64,000 bases of DNA from Aquanectria penicillioides (GCA_003415625.1 PYIU01000005.1:3911001-3975000), one strand, 5' to 3'; positions 33,262-45,935 are shown, numbered from the stretch's first letter. Notes: a model not told the origin generated them from the sequence alone. Translations and numbers: made by a program.

Positions 33262-35364
33262 TCATGGAAGCATCCAATCCTGGCCGCGGTTACTCTCGTC
33301 TATCCTGGAATCCTGTTCTCTTGTCCATTCGTCGATCAATCTTGCTGCATGAAAACTAGTGGTCCATCCAAGATCCCTTTCGATGCCTGCCAGCAACTCT
33401 AGTACAGCATTCTGCTCCAAGGGCTCGTGGAATACCTGGCCAGCAACGAAAAGAGACTGTACGGAGTTGATGCGTACGGGGTCAGTTGGGTTGGCGAGGC
33501 TTATGCCGCAGATTTCCCTTGCATGCCGGAGAACCTCGGTCTGAATATGCCGGTAAGACTTGAGTCGGGCAGATACGGTGGACCGAATGGCAGTAGATTC
33601 CTGTGGCAAGTTGACGAGTAGTAAGATGCTTGCCATGTGATAACTCTGCATAGTAGCAGCGCATATTGGCAAATCGTACCAAATCTGGTCGAAAATATTC
33701 GCACCAATGCCTTGTTTGCCAGCCTGACCTGTCACTTTGGTTCGAGCGCTTGCTCCGAATGTCGGTGGGAGGCTTGCGCGCCACTTTTGTAATTCGCTGA
33801 GCAACAGGCTCCACCGCTCGAGTAATTGCTCTTGGGTCACTCCAATCACTGGCCGTTGCCCAGGTGGAAGTGCATAGTCTTCAGGATACAGAGCATCCCC
33901 AGAAGTCAGATAGTTTGAGAGTTTCCCAAGAAGCCATGTTAGCTCATTGCTTTTCGTGTCTTCTTCTACCTCCGCAGAAGACCGTACATCGGTTGAATTT
34001 GGAGGGTTGAATGGAAGTAATATCCCATTTTCATCCGCAGCTAGACCTGCATTTTGCCATAGTCGCATATCTTTGAGGTCGAGGCGGGTTTGCCTCTCGC
34101 TAATAACTGTGACAGTCAGCAATGTAGGAATAATGAGTGCAAAGAAATCAACTACTCACAGGCGCACAGCAGGTCTTGTCTTGCGAGACTCCAGAAAATA
34201 GGACCTTTGACAGCTGCTCTCGGAATAACTACCGGGGAAGCTGGTACTGAAGGAATCTCGGCTCCGGGGCTAAACAGCGGCAACGCACTGAGATGAGCTC
34301 GCCATGCTGTCCCAGGGGCATCCATAAGCTCATAGGTGCACAGAATAGCCACGGCTGAGAAGAGCTCCTCTTTTTCTGAAACATCCTCGTCAAATTTCTG
34401 GGAGTTGACGGCTTCTTTCAGATGCCCGATTGCTTGGTCGTAATAGGTCGCCGATTGGTAGTGCCAGTCTATTTTGTAGTGTTCTAGCCCCGGAATCGGA
34501 TTTCTCCTGTTGAAGATATTGGAATATGGTGGTGAATTATTTAGATTGAAGTGAATGTGCTGCAAATGTTTGGCCGCAAGCGCACAGACAGCTGACTTCA
34601 ACAAGGGTCTTGATGCTGCAATCACTGGCACTTTTGATGAGAAGTACGACCCAGTGTCGAAAAGGTCCATCCTAGTTGGTAGTCAGCATTTGAACAGATA
34701 GCACCATTTCCCTCACTGACCATTGACCTGGGCCTTCTTTAAAGTGCCGTACAAGGTGTAGAGAAATGATGCTTGGATCAATCGGTATTATGGTTGTTTC
34801 TGTGCCACCTGGTGTCGAGTAGCCAGATGGGTTTGGTGTTTGGTTAGAATCAAGACAGAACTCCTGATCATGCCCCGAGAGGGATTCGTCAATCTCCTGA
34901 ATGGGGTCATGTTGTATAATGGCGTCGGTATGCTCATTACTGGTCCATTCAACAGAGTCATCCTGTATAACGTCTATGTTTTCCTGAGAGTAGGGGTCTT
35001 CAATATGCACAAATGTAACTACAATGAAGAATTAGCGATTGTCTACACTGTTTGAATGAGTACGTACGTTGTGATGGAATGTCTAGCCATACATGGTCAC
35101 CCTCGAATATAGACAATTGGTCTGAGGGATAACCATCAGAGCCATCGCTGTCTCTTTTCTTAGATGGCGGGCGAAGCTCAAAGTTGCGAAAGATGGACCG
35201 CTCTGCGTAGGCACAATCCCGAGAACTCTTGGAACAATGTCCACAGATAGGTTTGACTTCGTCGCATTTCAGTTTGCGACATCTACACGTCAAGCTGTCA
35301 GAGTCAGTCAGTTATATCCTTCAAAGGAGCACTGAGTCACATACCATCCGGAGTAGGACCGCAT
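33262..35364 (-). CDS. Zn2Cys6 transcription factor (C6 finger)
   Basis: Five exons, 35364-35345, 35294-35068, 35018-34721, 34671-34160 and 34106-33262, encode about 633 residues; the introns are 49-53 nt. The first exon is only 20 nt and ends inside the codon of the first zinc cysteine. Splicing gives MRSYSGCLTC followed by RKLKCD, completing C-x2-C-x6-C-x6-C-x2-C-x6-C (residues 7-34). The rest is the helical regulatory domain of fungal C6 factors, with SLARQDLL, a TRLDLKDMRLW segment and a conserved C-terminus. It is divergent from a short-chain dehydrogenase gene 431 bp away, so local control is likely. Its pathway is unknown. Confidence 0.85.
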
Positions 35365-35795
35365 TCCCTGTTAACATACAAAGCAGCGGGGATAGTATGG
35401 TGCTAAGGGACCCGATACGCTCATGCAGAGCAATTCTTGATTGCGATTCTTGCCGGGGATTATCTCGAGATAGAAGCAGATAGACATAAGAGCGCAGAAA
35501 CAAGGGACAGCTGCAGCCAGCAAACGAGGCAAGTGAGCCGAGAGAAAACAAAGCGAGAATTCCAATTGCGGCTATCGAGGCGAGTGCGGGGTTGAAGCTT
35601 TCCGGGTCCCAGTGGGTCTGATGGGATGGGGGCCGGTAGGCAGCCGAATTACTTGCTGGGGCAATGCATATAAGGTATGTGGCAAAGATCCTGGCCGTTG
35701 TTCGAGCAGCAGCTGGGAATTGACTTTATAGTCGCATTTTGCTAATTGACAGTTCATTTGCCAATATACTTGAGAGGTTGATTGAGCCATCAGAA
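35365..35795. promoter_or_regulatory. Shared promoter of C6 factor and dehydrogenase
   Basis: 431 bp between divergent starts. CGG-N7-CCG at 35634-35646 is an inverted CGG pair of the kind bound by Zn2Cys6 dimers. TATAAG at 35669-35674 could serve the dehydrogenase. Binding by the adjacent factor is inference. Confidence 0.45.
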
Positions 35796-36837
35796 ATGAC
35801 AGCTTCCGGTGCCGCAGGCTTCTCCGTCTCTGGCAAAACTGCCATTATTACCGGCGCTGGATCCGGTAAGTCCACTGGCACCCGTTACATCCGTTGGACT
35901 AGTCCGAGTTGATGAGTAATCTCCAGGTATTAATCTGGAATTTGCCCGAATCCTTCTCTCTCGGGGCTGCAATGTCGTCTTCGCCGACCTGTCTCTTCGC
36001 CCAGAAGCCCAGGCCCTTGTAACACAGCACCAGGCTAAAGGCAAGGCGCCACGGGCAGTCTTTGTAAAAACAGATGTAACATCATGGCCCGCTTTGGCAA
36101 AAATGTTCGAAACTGCCTTGGTAGAATTTGGAGGATTCGACATTCTGTGCCCTGGAGCCGGTGTGTATGAGCCTCACTGGTCTAGCTTTTGGCACCCGCC
36201 AGGCTCGCCAGAGAGCAAGGACCAAACAGATGCAGGCCAATACGCACTTCTTGATATCAACCTGACTCACCCTATCCGTGCAACTCAAATGGCCATCTCT
36301 CACTGGTTATATCCAAGGGCTGCCCCCGGTTCAGCCCACCCCGCCCAGGCCAAGGCATCCCTCCAGAACCCAAAGCGGGTGGTCAACATTGCTTCGGTCG
36401 CGGGGTATTTGCCGGTCTTCAGAGCTCCTCTTTACGGTGCTTCTAAATTTGGAATCACTGGCTTTGTTCGATGCCTCGCGCCTCTCGAGTCTGCTGAGGG
36501 AATCCGCGTCACTGCTGTCGCCCCTGGCGTGGTTCGCACGCCCTTGTGGACAGAGCATCCTGAGAAGCTTGTCAACGTCGACGAAAAGAAGGATGCTTGG
36601 GTAACTCCCGAGGAGGTTGCTCAAGCCATGCTGGCGTGCGTTGAAAACGACGACAATGTGGGCGGTACTATTCTGGAGGTTGGGACGAACAATACCCGAC
36701 AGGTGTCGACTTTCAACGACCCTGGCCCAGACTTTGACCCAGCAAAGGGATTTATCACTGGAAACGCCGAGAAGGGAGACGAAATGGTTTGGGATTGGCT
36801 AAAACAGGAAGGGATTTGGGGTAAGTCAAAATTGTAA
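35796..36837 (+). CDS. Short-chain dehydrogenase/reductase
   Basis: Two exons, 35796-35865 and 35927-36837, encode about 326 residues; the 61-nt intron has GTAAGT and CAG. The cofactor motif TGAGSGI is split by the intron and reads correctly only after joining. VVFADLS ends strand 2 with an acidic residue, which favours NAD(H). The catalytic elements are the serine of NIASVAG and Y-x3-K in LYGASKFG. Length and order match classical SDRs of the 15-hydroxyprostaglandin dehydrogenase-like group. The neighbouring regulator suggests a dedicated inducible reaction, but the substrate cannot be told. Confidence 0.9.
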
Positions 36838-37049
36838 GGAAACATAGGCAATATACACATGTTCTCAGCTTTCCATCAAGTGGCTTGGGACGGTGGACTA
36901 GATGGCTGAAATAGTAAAGTGGAAAGAATCGGAGTTTTGATAGCACTAGACACTTATGAATCTTGTAACGGTCAACATGTTTTCGCCCCGAGCTAAAAAT
37001 GAGCGTATCGAACAACCAAAACACGGCTTCGTCCAATCGCGCGAGTCTT

Positions 37050-40000
37050 TTACACAGATGAAGCGATGGTTGATCGGTCGCTTTTTAGCTGTCTCTCGAT
37101 GCTTTCAATCTCATGCTGAAGTCGCGCAATGGATGGATGGGTTGATCCCCGTGTTTGCAACTGAACTAAAACCATCTTCTTCTTTATCTCAATTGCCTTT
37201 TCATAGTCACCCATGCAGCTGTTTCGTCTTTGCCAGAGGCTACTCAGGATTTGATTGATCTCCATGGCTTCGGGATGCTCTTTGCCTTGTTCCTGGATCC
37301 AGACGTCTAGGATGTCTTGATATAACTGGATGGATCTATCAATATGCCCCATCCTCGACCATCCATTGGCAATTCTTGCTCGGGTCTTGAGAACTGCCGG
37401 TGAGACATCTTTCACATCCTTTGATTGTTTGTTTAGAAGTAGCTCTCGGTCTTGCTGGGTGTTTTGGCGTCCCGGGAGATCCTGGAAGTCAAACTGAAGG
37501 TCGAACAGGAGATTTTGCGCTCTCCATATCCCACTGAGATCCTCTTCACAGTATTCTGCCCATGCTTCCAAGAATTGGGACCGTGTCTTATCAAGGCATT
37601 GTACGTTATGGATGAACTCGTTCAGATCCATTGAACTTTTTGAGCGAAAGAGCAAGGCGTGTTCAATCCTAGCAGCCTCATCTTCTGCCTTTAATGCTTC
37701 TAGAATATCCCCATGCATCTTAGCTAGTTCGTGGACGCGATGAAAAATATCTCTAGCATCTTCTAGCATGTTGCGCCTCCAATAGTGATGTGCCACACTC
37801 ATCATTGCCTTCCATGTTTCTCGATGTTGATATCCGAAGACGAATTGCCGAGCGTTTAGGACCTCATTCTTTAGTGCGAATGCGGAATCCCACTCCTCGA
37901 AAGCGTCTAGGCTTGCAGAAAAGTTGTATTTTGCATCCACTAAGTCGGGATGGTTGGGGTTTTCATTCTGGTGGAGATCATTCATGCCTTGTAGAACCTC
38001 TTCTCTGAAGTGTCTAGCCTGAAGGAAGAAGCCAGACTCATGCAAACTGTGGGCGAGCTCCGCCTTGGATAATAGCAGTGAGCGACTTAATGGTTTCTCA
38101 AACTTTTGCTTTTCCACAACAATGGTATCGCGAATTTTGAGTGAGCGTTTTGCATCACCTGCTACGTGATAGATCATGGCCAATTTTTCTTGCGCAGCCC
38201 ACAATCTAGGCTGAAGACCATCTTGTGAGTTCGCATCGGCCATCTCGCAATGTAGGCCCTGCAAAACCTCTTGTTGTATTTCCTGGGCTCTTTCGTACCT
38301 ATAAAAATCTTTATAGCTCTCTGCAAGATTTTCCAGTGCATCGAAGTAGAGAGAATCTGGCCTCTGGTCCGCATTCCGCAAAGATTGAACTAGGCTTTCG
38401 CGCATCTCAAGAGCACCTTTGAAATCGCCAAGAGCTCGTTTGCTGCCTGCCACTTCGCTTTCTGCTTCGATAACTTCCAAAGTGAAATTAAACTTGGACC
38501 GGCGATAATCCAGAACCTCACTTCGTAATTTCAGAGCCTCCTCTGGCATGCGGTTTTCTTGGTACACCCGTGCGAAGTGCAGCCAGATGAAGTCAAGGTT
38601 GGCGTTTGAACCAAGCTCAGATGTTAAGTATTGCAAGTTGCGGCCCTCAAGACACGATGCAATCTGCGGGATGGAAATTTGTTGCAAATATTCATCGTAA
38701 ACGTCCGGGTTGAATGACAGAGCGCACGATAGTGTGTGCAAGCTTCTCATCCACACATCAATCGATTCCTGCTCGGATAGCAAGTCAAGCAGCACACAAC
38801 TGCGTACAACTGTGTGAAGGCGATAAAAGTACATCTGGCGACCTAGGACAGTCTTGCTAGATATCCCTATGAGTGAAAAATGATCGAGTATACTGCAAGC
38901 GTCTCTAATGACATCGATTCTCAACTTTGCAGGTTCTAGGGCCCCGGACTCTTTGAGAAGATGAAGGGGATGGGCCTGTTTCCCTTCAGCATTCGGGGAA
39001 AACATTTTAATCGAAGCCTTGATTAGGATGTCCTCTGGTACATCGGGCCCGAGGACTGCGAAAAATCGGATGAGTTCTAGGGCATTATTTGCCGCTTGCT
39101 TGGCTCTCCTATCATTTGTGCATGCTTTGGCTTTGATATTGTCGAAGCAAATTTGAAAGGTTTTCCATACTGAGGTCGCATGTGTATAATCCAACTCTGA
39201 GTGGTCCTTTTTCAATAGATCGCTAGGTCCATTTGGCAATGACGCAAAGCGTTGACGAAAATCGGTGATACTGAGCTCATTCAGCATCTCTAACACACCC
39301 CCGGCTTGCAAGATAGCCAAGGGATGGCAACCAAGATCATCCCTCACGATTGCTTCGAGAGAATTTCGTAGACCTTGGTCATCCATTTTGCGGTTCCATC
39401 GGCTTACTCGAGTCATCAAAAGTGTCGTGGCTTCGTCAACGTCCATTTCTTTCATTTCGATATGCAGTGTTGAGCCTCTTGTTGGTCGGCAAGTCGTGGT
39501 TTCGATAACCGTTGCGTTAGCCTGTAAACATATCCAGAAGCTTTCGTTCACACCCGGAGCCTTATCGTCCAGAATGAGTAGCCATGGCTTTTCTGCAAGA
39601 GCATCTGTAAGTTGTGTTTTGTTGTTCTCTTTCCCAAGCTGCCGGGCAATCTCGTCAAAACCCAACCTCAGACTGTTCGAATCACTGGCGTTGACACGGA
39701 AAACTGCCCAAAAGCTGCGTTTAACAATTAACTCCTAGATCACGCAGAATTCTATTTCCTCTTACTCTGTCTCATGTGCCCTGGAAAATTTGTCTGCCAA
39801 TGTTGTCTTTCCTGATCCAGGCATGCCAGTAATGGTGATCCTCCTAGGGCCCGTGTTCGATAATCTTGCCCATTGGTCTTCGAGTTCTCTCCATGTGCGC
39901 CGAGGCTTCACGAATAATGTCTGTAAATTCGAGTTATACCTGTATGAATTGTGCACAGGCCATTGCTCTTGGATTGGACATTCTAAGAAACATGGATAAG

Positions 40001-41255
40001 CTTTGTTTGGTTCCGGGTGATGTTTATGAGCAACATGTTCACATACTCACAGAACACAGCAATTGTTCAACACATTCTTGTAAAGTTTCAACCTGTTCAT
40101 CCATATAGCGGCGAGATGATTGTTCAATCAGATCGGCCTTTTCAGCCTCTGCCATGCCAACATTGTCGAGTCCAATATTGACATCGAACCGATAGTAGAT
40201 CTTTGTGTTGTTGAAGTGCGTGATCATATAATCATGTGTGTCCTGAGTCTGCAAGACCTTTGCTTTTAATGTTTTGATGATCTTAAGGCCCTTGAGCACA
40301 TCTTGTAACTGGCGCAAGCCCGTTCCGATGCTCAACACGAGTCCCAACTCTCGATCGCCCCAAAGTCTCCGAGCCTCTTGCAGCAACTTCGTAGTTGGAT
40401 TATTGCAGTTTAGCGCTCCATCAACGTAGTGAGATAACCCAATCCTGATAGGCGCCAGGAAGAAGGGGGCCGCCGAGGTGGCTCGGCAAGCCTCCCAAAT
40501 CTTACTTTGAATGTTGCCGGCTTCGCTAGCGCCCTGTAGATGATAGTTTCTGAACATAGTCATTGCAGAGAGTCTTTCAGCTGTTGCACAAAGTATTCTG
40601 GATATAGTCGTTAGGTTAATGCCTCATGCGCCTCATATTTGAGCGAAACTCACACTTTGCATTTCGGATTGGTTCCGTCTGCGCTCGCGCGAAAGTGCAT
40701 GGGAAGGTTTTCAAGTTCGCTGTCTAAAAGGTCCTTTGGAGCTAGAGCCTTCGCTTGGCTTTTGATTATCTCTTTGATGCATCTTTCAAGCCTCTCATGG
40801 TCATAACGGTTCGATCCAAGAATGGTCTGGACTTTTTTCTTCAAGCCCAAGATATCAGGTATTTTTGACCTGGGGAAAACTTCTGCAGCCAAATTTGTGT
40901 ACTTGTCGATACATGAATCAATATCCATCTCCAAGACACCGAGCATAACGGCAATCAATCTATCACTAGTTAGCTGACTCGGGTAGAAAATAGTGACAAC
41001 TTTGTGTTCACCCTCCTGTAGAGGTACCTGCGATCAAGTCAAAATAATCGCATGCTTTTGGTAACTCTGTGAGGGCCTTTTGCTTCTTCAGCTCGTACAA
41101 GACGTATCGCAAAATGTAGAGGCTTGAAAGACCCCGAACTCCGCCACCATCTGAATTTAGAAATATGAGTACGGTTTAAGTTTGTTCGTAAGTTGCGGGC
41201 AGTGCTTACCGAATGAGAGCAGCCGCAATGGTCTCTGATACTTTGGCTGTTCCAT
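37050..41255 (-). CDS. NOD-like receptor: patatin phospholipase, NB-ARC, TPR
   Basis: Six exons, 41255-41210, 41150-41012, 40959-40654, 40597-40051, 39920-39766 and 39714-37050, give about 1285 residues with every junction in phase. The patatin domain (1-345) has the oxyanion motif DGGGVRG (16-22), nucleophile motif GTSTG (Ser59) and catalytic DGA (Asp223), so the lipase looks active. The NB-ARC part has a P-loop GMPGSGKTT (378-386) and Walker B LLILDD (443-448). The C-terminal half is degenerate TPR-like helical repeats. The architecture is that of Neurospora PLP-1, an NLR that triggers germling cell death on sensing a non-self SNARE. No break was found. The gene is divergently paired with an Atg13-like gene about 600 bp away. 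The 130-nt intron 4 is the least certain junction. Confidence 0.88.
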
Positions 41256-41858
41256 CTCCAGGCCCCCGGTGGTGCCACCAAGTCGAGAAGATAAGCCGTG
41301 ATCACAATCAGACGAAATATTCGATGAAGAAAGAATGATTTGGCCGAAATGGCGCTCAATCGGGCACTGGCGGACTACAATCGCTAAATTTCGTTCAAGG
41401 TGAGGGGGTCAATCAGCTTATCGTTCCCCGCCTGATTTCAGCTCAATCCTGGTTCATGGGCCAGCCTGCTGGCCAGTCATCAGCCGCGAAAGAAACCCAA
41501 GCAAGAATCGAGAAGGATGATGAGCATCACGTGTTGCAAAACTTTCAGCCTCACCCAGATTTGAGTGGCCATGAACCTGCTGATCCCTGCTCAACTTCTC
41601 ATCGGCAATATAACCCTCACGTCCTGCCGCCACATCTCACCCACACTGGCTCACCAAGACTCTAACCCTTTTATGAGAGTAATAGTGAGCTCTGTGTTCC
41701 ATCTGGTCTTTCATTTTTATTAGAAGTTTCACTTTTTGATCAACTGGCATCAAGGTTGCCCCTAGGGAGCATACTAAACACTTTCCCAGAGGAATCCTCT
41801 CGTGTCAGGTAGATTCGGCCACTTGAGGCCACAAAGCCCTAGTCCCGGGAGCGCTCAA
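41256..41858. promoter_or_regulatory. Shared upstream region of the NLR and the Atg13-like gene
   Basis: About 600 bp between divergent starts. It contains a CACGTG box near 41529. No other ORF with support. Confidence 0.4.
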
Positions 41859-43541
41859 ATGGCGACCTTAGTAGACAATGAGGAAGGATTCTCAGAGCTT
41901 GATGAAACCAATAGGGACAGGCTGAAGCAAATAATCCAGGTACGTGGTGTCCACTTTCCAGGAGCACAAATACAACCTAAATTAATATAATGAGACCAGA
42001 ATTTGTACAAGAAGGTGGCAGACATTGTTTTGGGATCCCGAGTTACTCTAATTGCCATGCGCACTGCGGATGGACATCCGAGATCCAACAATTGGGTGAG
42101 TGAGACGTATGACATTACCATATGCCAAGAACGGCTATCTGATTCAATTATTAGTTTAATATGAAGACAGACTTGCCCTGCGAATTTCAAGAGGAACTCA
42201 AGGCGTGGAAGAGCTGGACATGGGATGAACCTGATTGGCCTCCGGCCCTAGCGATTGAAATATATGTCAATGAAGATCGGCTAACAGAGTACCAAAAACT
42301 GGCAATGCTAAGCACTACAGAAGATATATCGGGTGTTTCAACATCGAGCCCTTGGGATCATAATTTGATGAACAAGTCAGGAGAACCAAGAGAATTCCTC
42401 CTCGAACGATGGCGAGTCGAACTTCAGCCAGGGAGCAGGGACTCGACGAATGAAAAATTCAATCTACCAATCATGTACAAAAGGGCCATCGTATTTATTC
42501 GATCGGTCTTTGTCATGACACGACTACTCCCAGGTTGGAAAATTTCACAGGCACTTCAGGTCGATGGAACAGCTCAAAATCCCGGCATCAGTTGTAAGAT
42601 TAGATCGTTTGAGCCTGGAGGCACAGACTTGGACGCTCAATGGCGACCTCTCCTCGAAGATGAAGACGCTGTCGCCGAGTATAATTTCGGGACTATGATG
42701 GTAGGTGTGGCGAGGTTCCATCTCTCGGTTGCATTTCGACCCATATACAAAATCGGAATCAGTGACGAGGTCGTGGGATACTCAACCTCCACAGCCGGAT
42801 TCGAGTCTAAGGAAGTCGCAACTTCACAGGGACCATCGCAAGTACGTAAAAGGTTGAGCATTTATCTCTCTTTCGGTCGAGGCTCAAAAACTCTAGGAAC
42901 TAAGAGGAAGGAATCGAGAAAGGATGGGAAAAGAGAAATCCCCCATCAACCATCACTTTCATGGATTAGACCAGAAACGCGCTGGCCATCGAAGGTCTTC
43001 GTCCCGATCTCGCCCAAGGAGCGCACACCGGTCCATGCTGGGTTCCCAGGGTGATGAATCCATTGAGAATGAAACCATCATGGAATTCCTGAAACTCCTC
43101 GATCGGCGGAAGAACTTGAGAGATAGGCTCGAAGAATGTCCAACAATGGAAACCCCCTCGCCCTTGTTTCCCTTCAGATTTCCACCCAAACAAAAATCTA
43201 CCAGTCTTGAAGACAAAACGGACAACCCTCAAACAAATCATATTTCTAGTGCCAGTTACAGTGACAGTGGCTGTGCGAGTCCTCCTCCGAGACTCTCTAC
43301 CCAATTCACCGACACACCCGACGGCCGAGGGTCGAATTCACCAGCAAGACTGTCCACCCAATCCCCTAAGTCAGATGCGCAGCTATTGTATCGTTCCCGC
43401 ACTAAAAGAAGTATTTTTGTATGGAGGTGTCGTAATCCTTCATGCGCTGGGCGTACAGATGCAATCTTTCACCAAGACTCCGGGTGCTGTACATGGTCCA
43501 ACACTCGGCCAGACAAGAAGAAATGTGTATGCCAATCTTAA
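41859..43541 (+). CDS. Atg13-like HORMA-domain protein, short and diverged
   Basis: Four exons, 41859-41939, 42000-42095, 42155-42841 and 42897-43541, give about 502 residues. The N-terminal part follows the HORMA domain of autophagy factor Atg13: NRDRLKQIIQNLYKK, NNWFNMKTD, PALAIEIYV, FLLERWRVEL, PIMYKRAIVFIRSVF, TRLLPGWKIS, CKIRSFEPGG. A later MEFLKLLDRRKNL resembles the D(F)LKxLD segment of Atg13. Atg13 joins Atg1 and Atg17 in the autophagy-initiation complex. Typical filamentous-fungal Atg13 is about twice as long, and the usual C-terminus was not found in this frame. Coding-like sequence in other frames (to about 43775) may be further exons or decay. The start codon and 3' end are uncertain. 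It is more likely a paralogue than the housekeeping copy. Confidence 0.75.
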
Positions 43542-44575
43542 TGAACATGAGTCCGAATTGTCCATACTGAAACTGACATGGAAGAAAAACGTCACAGTGC
43601 CAATGCTATAGGCTTATGGATCAATCCGAATCAGAATTCAGCTCGGACGAGAGTTGCGCAAGTTTTGGCAGTTGTCGATCGGATGCTGCCTCAGAGCGTT
43701 ACGTGCCAGCTTCGAGTTCAGGCAAAGATTCTAGATCTGGATCTCCTATCATTCGCTGAGTTTCAAGATTTTTGACCTGATAGTATATATACATGCCTGC
43801 TGGGAAGCATCAGACCAAGAAGACCCGCTGAGGAAAGATGAGGAAAGACGAGGGAAAACGTACAACATAGGTCACTCGCAACCAAAGTTATGTCATATTG
43901 ACTTGAGATACCATGAAGCTTGCGCAAATTCGCTTGTCAGAGGTAAAGGGAGGGCCGAGACAAAAGGGCCCGCATTGAGAATATGATTGTCCTTGGTTAA
44001 TACCTTGGCATTGTACTAACTGGTGTTACGCCAGGCTTCCATTGTTTAATGGCTTACTTCTGAATGAAATATAGCTCTAATTGATGTGATTTAGCGTCCT
44101 CTTAAAACTAATATAGTCTAACCGTACCTCTAAGAGCATTAAGTCATGATCACTATTTCCATTTATGAAATTCTGACTTTACTAGGCTAGTGTGGTCGAA
44201 AGAACGACTCCTTTTCTTTCTAGCACAATATGATTCCAGTCTCATATAATTGAGTGAGTGGTAATATTAGATAGCAGCTAAATCAACTACCGTGCCGTTT
44301 ACGAGTCTCTTGTTCTCAAATATTTAAGTTGGTTGAATCTCTTAGAATCGAAGTCCAGCAACTACTTGAGATATTCTGTGTCGATGCAAATATTATAAAT
44401 ATTCAGTAAAATGATCAACAATCATCGGGCCCAATAGCATCAGCTCTTTCAACTTCTAGTTTGTGATTCTGCGACTTAAGATCTAAGCTCGTTGTTTAAC
44501 TCTCGGGCTTTTTGGCATGTATCGAGTAACTGATGATTGGGTTAGATGAGGAAGAATTAGATATGATGCAATCGC
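43542..44575. other. Intergenic region, may hold further exons of the Atg13-like gene
   Basis: A frame from about 43578 to 43775 ends in an acidic/hydrophobic tail (LDLDLLSFAEF) loosely like Atg13 C-termini. The remainder is AT-rich with nothing recognisable. Confidence 0.35.
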
Positions 44576-45935
44576 TTACATTGGCCAGTAACCGTGAACC
44601 TTTCTATCTCTCAAGGCGCTTCGGACCTCCACTAGAAACGTCTGAACAGTCTCGGGTGACCATCCATGCGCCCTTGTTAGTGCTGCCATTGTGATAGCTT
44701 CTAATCCGCTTGATATGTTTGCATTGGACCACACGCCCAACTCCTTATGCTTCTTGTCTTTAGGCCAGCTATTGGTCGGCCACCTAAACTTTTCGATGAC
44801 AACGTCAACAAAACCGATCTTAGACATGACGTCGACAAGGGCCGGAATATCCTGGTAGGGGCGTCCAAATTTCACTGACGCCTCCTGAACCAGCTCTTGG
44901 CACCGGAGTAGTGCGTTATCAGGGAGGAGGGTCCCGTCATCAGATTTTACCGTTAAATCACCTTCTTGAAGTTCAATGTAACCGTTCGGGTTGAGGGTGC
45001 TACTATGGTTAGAAGATTGAGCAAGTGTATAGGACATGAAGCATACTTGAAGCATTTGGTTAGAAACACAGTCCAGTCTGCGATACTAGACGTCATAAAT
45101 CGGCTGTGAATATAGTCAAAGGTGTGAGAGTAAGTCCACTCGTCTTCGACATCGTCAATTTGAAAGGTTAGGTTTGGTGGGACGCTGAAACTGTGTTAGC
45201 CATCTGATTTACGCACAGGAAGCCTAGGCGACATTTACAAATTTGGCTGGATCGGCGAGAGATCGACGCCAACTACCTGAAATAGCGGTCAGAAATATCA
45301 AAAAAGATTCAAAGATCAAAGAGCTCACATTAGCCTCTGGATGCTCATCCGCGTAGTCTATAGCCCAGATTCCTGTGCCTGTGCCAATATCAAGAACATG
45401 ATTAACCTTAGCATCGGGGCTGTTGGGCGGAGCTAGTCCAAGTTTGCCGTCGAATGTGAGGATAAATAAATTGTGTTGCAAGTCTGTCAATAAAGTAAGG
45501 AACCAGAACCCTATCAGAATTATCAGAATGGCAGGTACTACCTAGCCTCTCATTCTCTGATTCATCGTTAGGCAAGGTATATTCTAGAGTCTGTCAGTCG
45601 ATTCAGAAGCAGCAAAAACGAGACGGTAGGAGTCTCACTTCCGTCCTTGTACGCGTGATAAGTCCTCCCATTTTCACGGCGGTAGTTAAGAATCGTGCTC
45701 GAAATGCTTGCAGTAGATGACGCTACTCCCTTCAAGATAAAAAAAAAGTCAAAGTTAGGCTTCAGTTCCATGAATTTCGAAGACTCTCTTCTTACATCAC
45801 CAAACGTTGAATCAGGCCGGTCGCCAGGCTAAGCCAAGTCAACTCCTCTCTTTGACAGTAATCACTTCTTGTGGAGCGAGCGCAAACCTGATCATCTGGC
45901 ACAAGGGCACCTGGCTGTAGGATTGTCTGAGCCAT
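44576..45935 (-). CDS. SAM-dependent methyltransferase, LaeA-like family
   Basis: Seven exons, 45935-45888, 45729-45639, 45583-45542, 45483-45329, 45276-45239, 45184-45047 and 44999-44576, total 936 nt, or 311 residues. All junctions are GT-AG and in phase. After a short N-terminus comes LNYRRENGRTYHAYKDG. The SAM-binding motif is VLDIGTGTGIWAIDYADEHP (about 100-120), then VVGVDLSPIQP, FVPPNLTFQIDDVEDEW and NPNGYIELQEGD. The order and spacing are those of the large fungal family that includes LaeA and many secondary-metabolite or unassigned methyltransferases. There is no biosynthetic cluster nearby, so the target is unknown. Most introns are about 50 nt; the first, 45887-45730, is about 158 nt. 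Confidence 0.85.
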
